Positions 58,272-64,000 of a stretch of DNA of 64,000 nt are shown here, piece by piece (position 1 is the stretch's first letter; each line of letters starts with the position of its first letter). The notes under the pieces were generated by a model that saw nothing but the letters and a program-made list of their open reading frames with translations, made no database searches and was not told where the DNA came from. Source of the DNA: Spirodela intermedia (Eukaryota; Streptophyta; Magnoliopsida; Alismatales; Araceae); the NCBI GenBank assembly GCA_902729315.2, contig LR746267.1, positions 9,535,424-9,599,423 on the forward strand, in the 5' to 3' direction. Position numbers and translations under genes: made by a program.

Positions 58272-61043
58272 CATACGTTTATGTGCTGTTGTTGCAAAGT
58301 TGATAAGAATCTTTATTTTTTCCCATTAGGATCCAGTGGAAATGGTTAAATTTTTTCACTCTTCTTCTATTAATCGGGTTGTTTCACATTATGCAGAGTG
58401 ATTTATTGTTGAGGCAGTACTCTATTATCATTATAGATGAGGCCCATGAGAGAAGCTTGAGCACTGATATCCTTATTGGGATGCTCTCTCGGGTTGTGTG
58501 GCTACGCCAGGTAGAGAATTTGCTCCTAGAATTTTCAATTCCTCACAGAAATCTATTACCTTGTAAATTTTTCTCATTAATTCTGTAACATTTTGGATGC
58601 AGAAATTATTTATGTAGCAGCAAGAGAAGATGCATGCGGGATCAGAAGCAAGCTCTGAGAATGCACTAACTGTATTGAAGCTTGTTCTTATGAATGCGAC
58701 TCTTCACGTTGAAGACTTCATCTCAGATCGAAGGTTGTTCCATGAGCCCCCAGCTGTTCTAGAGGTCCCAACAAGGCAATATCCTGTGACCATTCACTTC
58801 TCAAGAAAAGGGGATTATGGGGACTACCTCAGACTCGCTTCAAAGAAGGTGATACAAATTCATAGGACCCTTCCTCTTGGTGGGAAACTCGTCTTTGTCA
58901 CAGGGAAGGGCGAAGTAGATTACTTATGCCAAAAGCTGCGCAAAGAAAGTCAACGCATGGAGAGAGTGAGTAAAGATATTACTGCTGTCCTTGAGGATAA
59001 TGAGGCCTTTAAGTATAGTGGGCTGTGCATTTTGCCTCTTTATGCGATGCTCCCTGCCGATGAGCAGCTTCGTGTCTTTAGAGATATACCTGAAGGTCAG
59101 AGGCTCGTAGTGGTTGCTACTAATGTGGCGGAGACCTCCTTAACCATCCCAGGTATAAAGTATGTCGTTGACTCAGGGAGAGAAAAGGTGAAGAATTATA
59201 ATCACAGGAATGGGTTGGCAGCATATGAAATCAAGTGGATAAGTAAAGCATCTGCGGCTCAACGAGCTGGGAGAGCTGGGAGAACAGGGCCTGGGCACTG
59301 TTACCGTCTGTATTCATCTGCAGTTTTTGGCAATGTTTTTTCTGATTTTTCTTCTCCGGAAATTACTAAAGTTCCTGTCACCGGTGTTCTTCTCATGATG
59401 AAATCTATGGGTATTGATAAGGTAATAAAGGGTGTTTATTTTTTTTATTTTTCTATCGATAGTTTTTTACTTTTTTCCTCCTGAACACATGATTTCATGT
59501 ATTTTCCTAGGTTGCAAGCTTTCCTTTCCCAACTCCGCCTCAGGCTGCTGCGCTTACAGAAGCTGATCGTTGCCTAAAAGCTCTTGAGGCAGTTGTCAGC
59601 AAAGGACGTCTGACACGCATTGGAAGGGCGATGTCATGGTATCCTATGAGTCCTCGCCATTCTCGAATGCTTTTATCATTCATAAGAATTATGAGGATGC
59701 AACAAGCGCATTATTCCAGAGCTAACCTGGTTTTTGCGTATGCGATTGCCTCGGCAGCAGCGTTAAGCCTTCACAATCCTTTCATTATACCCTGTCACAG
59801 CAGAGGGAATAATGAGAATACAAGAGAAGAGTTGGATATAGATAATGAGAGAGATGGCGGCAGAGTTTCTCCTCCGTTCAAGAGGCAAAGAGTGATGGGA
59901 AAGCCAAAACCGGCAGTAGAAGAGAACCATCTGAGATTTAGAAATCATAACAGTGATGCTCTCACTGTATCATATCTTTTACAGTAGCATGATTTAACAG
60001 GAACAAAAGTGGAAAAAGAGGAATTCTGCAGGGAGAACTTGCTACACGTCAAAACCATCGATGAGATGTCCAAGTTGAGAAAGCAACTACTGGAGTTGAT
60101 TTTCCATCTGGGTGGTTGTGACGAGGAATTTTCATGGCGTTATGGAAGCGCAGAGGATGTGGAATCCGCCTGGTTTACTCCTGGCGACCAACAACCTCTT
60201 CTCCTAGAAGAGGAAGAATTTTTGGCGCAGGCCATATGCGCTGGATGGGCAGATAGGGTGGCCAAACGTATGCAGGGATGTCCAAAGTCTTCAGACAAGG
60301 ATCTTAGAGTCAGAGCTGCTAGATATCAGTCCTGTGCCCTGGGAGAAACAGTCTTTCTTCACCCCAGTTCTTCTGTTTCTCACTCTCGGCCAGAATTTGT
60401 AGTGTACACTGAGCTGCTTTGTACCAAGAGGTCGTACCTTCACGGTGTGACTGGAGTGAAGCCAGAGTGGCTCGTCAAGTATGCTAGTTCCCTATGCAAC
60501 TTCTCCGCACCACTTTTGGAACCAAGGCCTTGTTATGATTCATTGAAAGACGGGGTCTTTTGCTGGGTCAGGCCCAGTTTTGGGCCGCATCTTTGGCCGC
60601 TTCCTCTGCATGGTGTGCCAGCAGAGAATGATATGGTTCGTATTTCCATTTTTGCATGTGCGTTACTGGAGGGTAATTTGTTGCCCTGCTTGAGATGCGT
60701 CCAGAGATGTCTTGTTGCTTCACCGAGATTCATGTTGAGGCCTGAGTCATTGGGTCAGAGCAGGGTCTTCAATCTGTTAAAGAAGATGAAGGTGGGGAAT
60801 GTGATAATCGACAGGCGGGCGATCTTATGTGAGGCTTGGAGGAAGAATCCTCAGTTGCTGCGGTCTGAGATTCAGTGCTGGTTTCAAGAGGGTTTTCGAC
60901 ACCTATTTGATGAGCTCTGGGGAAGAATGCAGGAGGAGGTTCAGCTGGAGGGTGAGCAGCTTCTTCTTATGGCCAAGGGAAAGAAGAAGATCAAGAGAAG
61001 AAAAAAAGCAAAGCTGCTAAACAATGAAGTTGATTGTGAATAA
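55784..61043 (+). pseudogene. DHX37: DHX37/FAS4-type DEAH helicase, disrupted
   Basis: Exons 57354-57605, 57739-57969, 58397-58510, 58603-59421 and 59511-61043 encode most of a ribosome-biogenesis DEAH RNA helicase. Visible are GETGSGKT (motif I), DEAH (II), VATNVAETSLTIPG (V) and QRAGRAGRTGPG (VI), then the family C-terminal part through AICAGWADRVAKRM and HGVTGVKPEWLVKYA. In-frame TAG codons lie at 58615-58617 and 59985-59987. Motif Ia has TLPRRVA for TQPRRVA, and motif III has NAT for SAT. The long acidic insert before CILPLYAML is gone, and the usual N-terminal region is missing. A 30-codon exon at 55784-55873 (MVDPRKAVNAKV...) joins in phase 0 and could be a replacement first exon. It is most likely a decaying copy, but nearly all of its frame is intact. 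Confidence 0.8.
58233..58270. repeat. (TA)n microsatellite
   Basis: A pure TA run of about 18 units in the intron between the second and third helicase exons. Confidence 0.95.
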
Positions 61044-62038
61044 AAACTGTTCAAATTGATTTTTATTATTATTTTTCATTGTTTTATTTTTCCAGCTGTC
61101 AAGTTATATTCCTCTACACTCCCGATGAAAAAAACCAGTTATTTTTCGTAGTTTTATTTGATATGTGAATTTTTTCCCCTGGAGTGGAGATTATTTTTCT
61201 GTGGTGGAGAAGTCCTTTTGAACACGGTTTAGATGGTTCTTTAAGTATTATTGGAAATGCTTTGAAAACTGCCGATGGGCTTTTGAGGACGGCTTGTGGG
61301 CGGTGCTTTGTCGTCTGGTGTACATGATGCTCTATCAATTTAACAGGGATGTCTCAAAAACTGCTCTGTACCGAGGAAATTAATAGTTAATGAAGAATCT
61401 TATGTATACCAAATATCTGTTCACGGGCTTTCCAAACCTGTTTTTCACTGCATGCATTGGAAGAGGAATATAGTAAGGTGGGAGCGTTGACTTCTCCCGT
61501 TATGGCTCTTAAACTTTCATGTCTCCTGTTCTGCCTTTCTTATGTGCTGGGCAATCCTACTCATTTTGGATTGCGCTGCTCCTCTTGATAAAGAAGGGCG
61601 ACTGCCTTCTCGTGATCAGGCACATCACATAATATGATTGACTGATGAAATTGACTGATGATGATGATTGTTGCCAAGGAGAAAAATGGAAAAATAAATC
61701 TCATGGGTTCAATGGAAGAACCTTGGGCATGACGGGCAACAGTGGTGGTATTTACTGATGAATTCACTGATCCCATCATCTTCTTCACAGATGTAGGCAT
61801 GGATTCTCCAGGGTTAGTCTGGGCCTGAACTCTCCGCCAAGGTCAGGCATCCCACACTTACACATATCCGTCAGGTGCAGCATGGTAGTTAATGGAGACT
61901 TATTTGATCTGCATGATAGCGTTGTTTCTTCAATAAGTTTGGGGTTATTAAGCAGATTATTTTCTCAAATTAAGAATAGCGGATCAGTCATATATGGCTT
62001 TCAGTTATTTTTTTTGCAGGAAGAACTAATGAATTGCC
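61044..62038. other. intergenic, downstream of helicase copy
   Basis: The AATAAA overlapping the helicase stop may serve as poly(A) signal. The rest shows no recognisable gene. Confidence 0.45.
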
Positions 62039-62530
62039 TCATATAATGTTTGTCAGGGACATAATTTGTATCCACTGAATCGTGGTAAGATTTCTTGGAA
62101 AGTGAACAATTATGTTTCTTGACAAGTTAGAGTGAGCAATATGAATCATTATAATAATCCTCCTTGTGAGCAATAGCCTCATCAAGTGATAGGTTACTCG
62201 AGTTTCCACCAATATCAAATGTGTCATTATACCTTTCACATTCTCTTCAAAGATTACACTAATATCTTTATTTAAATTTTCTGTGTCAATTCTTTTGCAT
62301 GATATTTGTGATACTTTTTGCAGCTTTTGACACAATTACTCTGCCCTTTCTAGAGGCAAAGACATGTATTCCACCAAACAGAAATATCCTATGAATTTAC
62401 ATAACTTTCTTTAAAGCACATTCAATGTAGTCCCCATAATCCCCTTTTTGAGAAGTGAAATAACCTTTTATTTGAAATGAATTCCTCAACATGTAGACTA
62501 CCACTCATGAGAAAAAGCTTCAATTGAGTT
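62039..62530 (-). pseudogene. DHX37: helicase fragment, inverted
   Basis: On the minus strand, in shifting frames: LHVEEFISNKRLF, then SKRGDYGDYIECALKKVM-stop-IHR, KGRV, CQKLQKVSQ-like text and an acidic-insert-like stretch with NKDISVIFEENVKG and NLSLDEAIAHKEDYYND. This matches the middle of the 58603-59421 exon. It also includes part of the insert that the larger copy has lost, so it derives from a fuller gene. The EPPAVLEVPTRQ block is deleted. Confidence 0.75.
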
Positions 62531-62799
62531 AATACACTCTCATAGCTTATTTGTAACCCTAGATGCATCTTCCCTTGCCACTGCCTAAATAATGTCAGCA
62601 TCCAACATATACAACATAAATGAAATAATATGATAACACAATAAATTCTGAGAAATTGAAAATTCTAAGAACAAATTATCACTTGATGTAGCCGTAGAAA
62701 TTGAGATAACATTTCAATGAGGATATCAGTACCCAAGCTCCTCTATGAGCCACATCTAGAATAATAGTGTCATCACTCGTGAATAGAGTTTCCATGCAT

Positions 62800-63300
62800 A
62801 TGTCCTTACTAGGATGGTCTCTTGAATTGTATGACAACAATAAGTGAGAAACTAGTTCTAGAATTTTTAATTTCTTAGAAAAATTATTACCTGATAAGTT
62901 TTTTTTTGTTTATGTTGTATGTGTTGGATGCATAAATTAATTATTTTTGCAACATCAAGAGAAAATGCACAAAGTGTTAGAAATAAGCTCTTAGAATGTA
63001 TGAACTCAATTGAAGCTTGTTCTCATGGGTGTCACTCTACCTATTGAAGACTTCATTCCAGATCAAATATTTTTTCATGATCCACCACTCATTTTAGAGG
63101 TTCCAATGAAGTAATTTCTTGTAATATTCACCTCCCAAAAAGAAGGATTATAGGGATTACATTAAGCATGCTTCAAAGAAGGTTACATAGATTTATAAGA
63201 CACTTCTTCTAGGTGAAATACTCTTTTTTGTTATTGAGAAGAGTGAAATAATATACTTAGATAAATTACTTTGTCTCATTGGTTATTTTAATTTAAGAAA
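62800..63300 (+). pseudogene. DHX37: helicase fragment, direct
   Basis: Nucleotide similarity to about 58480-58940: the intron before the large exon (TTTAATTTCTTAGAAAAATTATTACC), the exon start, and TTGAAGCTTGTTCT, GAAGACTTCATTCCAGATC and AAGAAGGATTATAGGGATTA. Many stops and frameshifts are present. Because it carries intron sequence it arose by DNA duplication, not retroposition. Confidence 0.8.
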
Positions 63301-64000
63301 ATATAGATGTTTTAGCTCAAGTCCTTCATATGACACCATTTTACAAGTGAGGATGGACTTCATGTTAATAACTGAAGTCAATATTTAGATGAATAATTAC
63401 AAAAAATATGCTTTTGAAAAAATATTGATATTTTGATAAACTCTATTTGTGTAGGATGTGTAACATCGGCTATACGTATCAACAAAGTTTTGATATTTTT
63501 GGACACATCCATACTTAAGTGGGTTAGACGATTGCAATCCCGGAAACCACTGCTGGTACTTGCAATCCTATTTTTTTGGCACATCTGCATCTATCAGCAG
63601 ATGTCCTCCACTGTTGGTATTTCTAGCACTTTTGTTCTCTTTCACAACAAAATGTGAAATAGAGAATGTGAGAACATGACTTTAGGGTTCTCAAGACTCC
63701 CCAAATAGTCCTGGAGGTGGTCATGCGAGAGGACCACTGGTCTCCGGCTTAGACTCCCCAAAACGCCAACCCCTCTCCCTTCAGCTCTGTTACAACCCTA
63801 ATAGTCCTCCCTCTAACTGGGAAATGAATTAACAGCCCCCCACTAATTCGTCTTGAGGGGTATTGTTGGGCTTCTTTCTCTGTCTGGGGTAAGTTGGGCA
63901 ATACGGGGCTATTAGTTAACATGGTCAACCATATTGCTTGAAATTTTGCTTTAACTAACTATAGCTATTTATGGAGGTTGAAACTGACACAACATGAAGT
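63301..64000. other. unassigned right edge
   Basis: AT-rich, then GC-balanced from about 63660. No gene, RNA or repeat recognised. Confidence 0.4.

Noticed and set aside
59950-60008. A short intron removing the second helicase TAG
   Set aside because: The only donor-acceptor pair that would remove it gives an intron of about 34 bases, below the plant minimum. The frame also continues in register after the TAG with family-like residues.
1-64000. tRNA, rRNA or other structural RNA genes
   Set aside because: None recognised by eye; a tRNA/Rfam scan was not possible, so absence is not proven.

Overview
The window is nuclear DNA of a flowering plant. Genes have GT-AG introns, coding exons are GC-rich while intergenic DNA is AT-rich, (GA/CT)n microsatellites are abundant, and several families are plant-specific: apoplastic polyamine oxidase, pinoresinol-lariciresinol reductase (PLR), plant pectin acetylesterase and an XA21/EFR-type receptor kinase. 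The GC-rich 5' ends of several genes and the close match of the oxidase to the maize enzyme (recalled, not searched) suggest a monocot. The species cannot be named from this sequence. All gene models were built by hand from splice sites and family similarity. Exon sums stay in frame in every intact model.

Layout. 0-5 kb: an ARM-repeat protein (+) and a C2-domain protein (+). 5.3-13.1 kb: a nine-exon secreted polyamine oxidase (-), flanked on both sides by a direct ~400 bp repeat. 14-22.4 kb: a small PLR (lignan biosynthesis) family with one intact gene on +, a broken first exon on +, and a second intact gene on -. AT-rich DNA lies between them, and a stray piece of NAR1 intron follows PLR copy 1. 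23.5-31 kb: NAR1 (+, 11 exons), the cytosolic Fe-S assembly factor, divergent from PLR copy 2. 31.7-44.6 kb: three genes on - in series, namely TIM21 (mitochondrial import), a BCCIP homologue and a 12-exon pectin acetylesterase whose introns are full of microsatellites and minisatellites. 44.9-51 kb: GC-rich tandem repeats, then AT-rich DNA with a dead Copia retrotransposon. 51.2-54.8 kb: a non-RD LRR receptor kinase (-). 55.8-61.0 kb: a DHX37/FAS4-type DEAH helicase copy (+) lacking the usual N-terminal region, with two in-frame TAG codons. Two more decayed pieces of the same helicase lie in opposite orientations at 62-63.3 kb.

How the genes relate. PLR, polyamine oxidase and pectin acetylesterase all act in or around the cell wall or on phenylpropanoid coupling products. 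They have separate promoters and I see no evidence of a dedicated cluster. The other genes are housekeeping (NAR1, TIM21, BCCIP) or immune-receptor-like. The strongest unusual material is the PLR duplication with its hitch-hiking NAR1 fragment, the helicase copy and its fragments, and the intronic repeat load, most of which is CT-rich on the transcribed sense strand. I found no operon-like or clearly new biological system.
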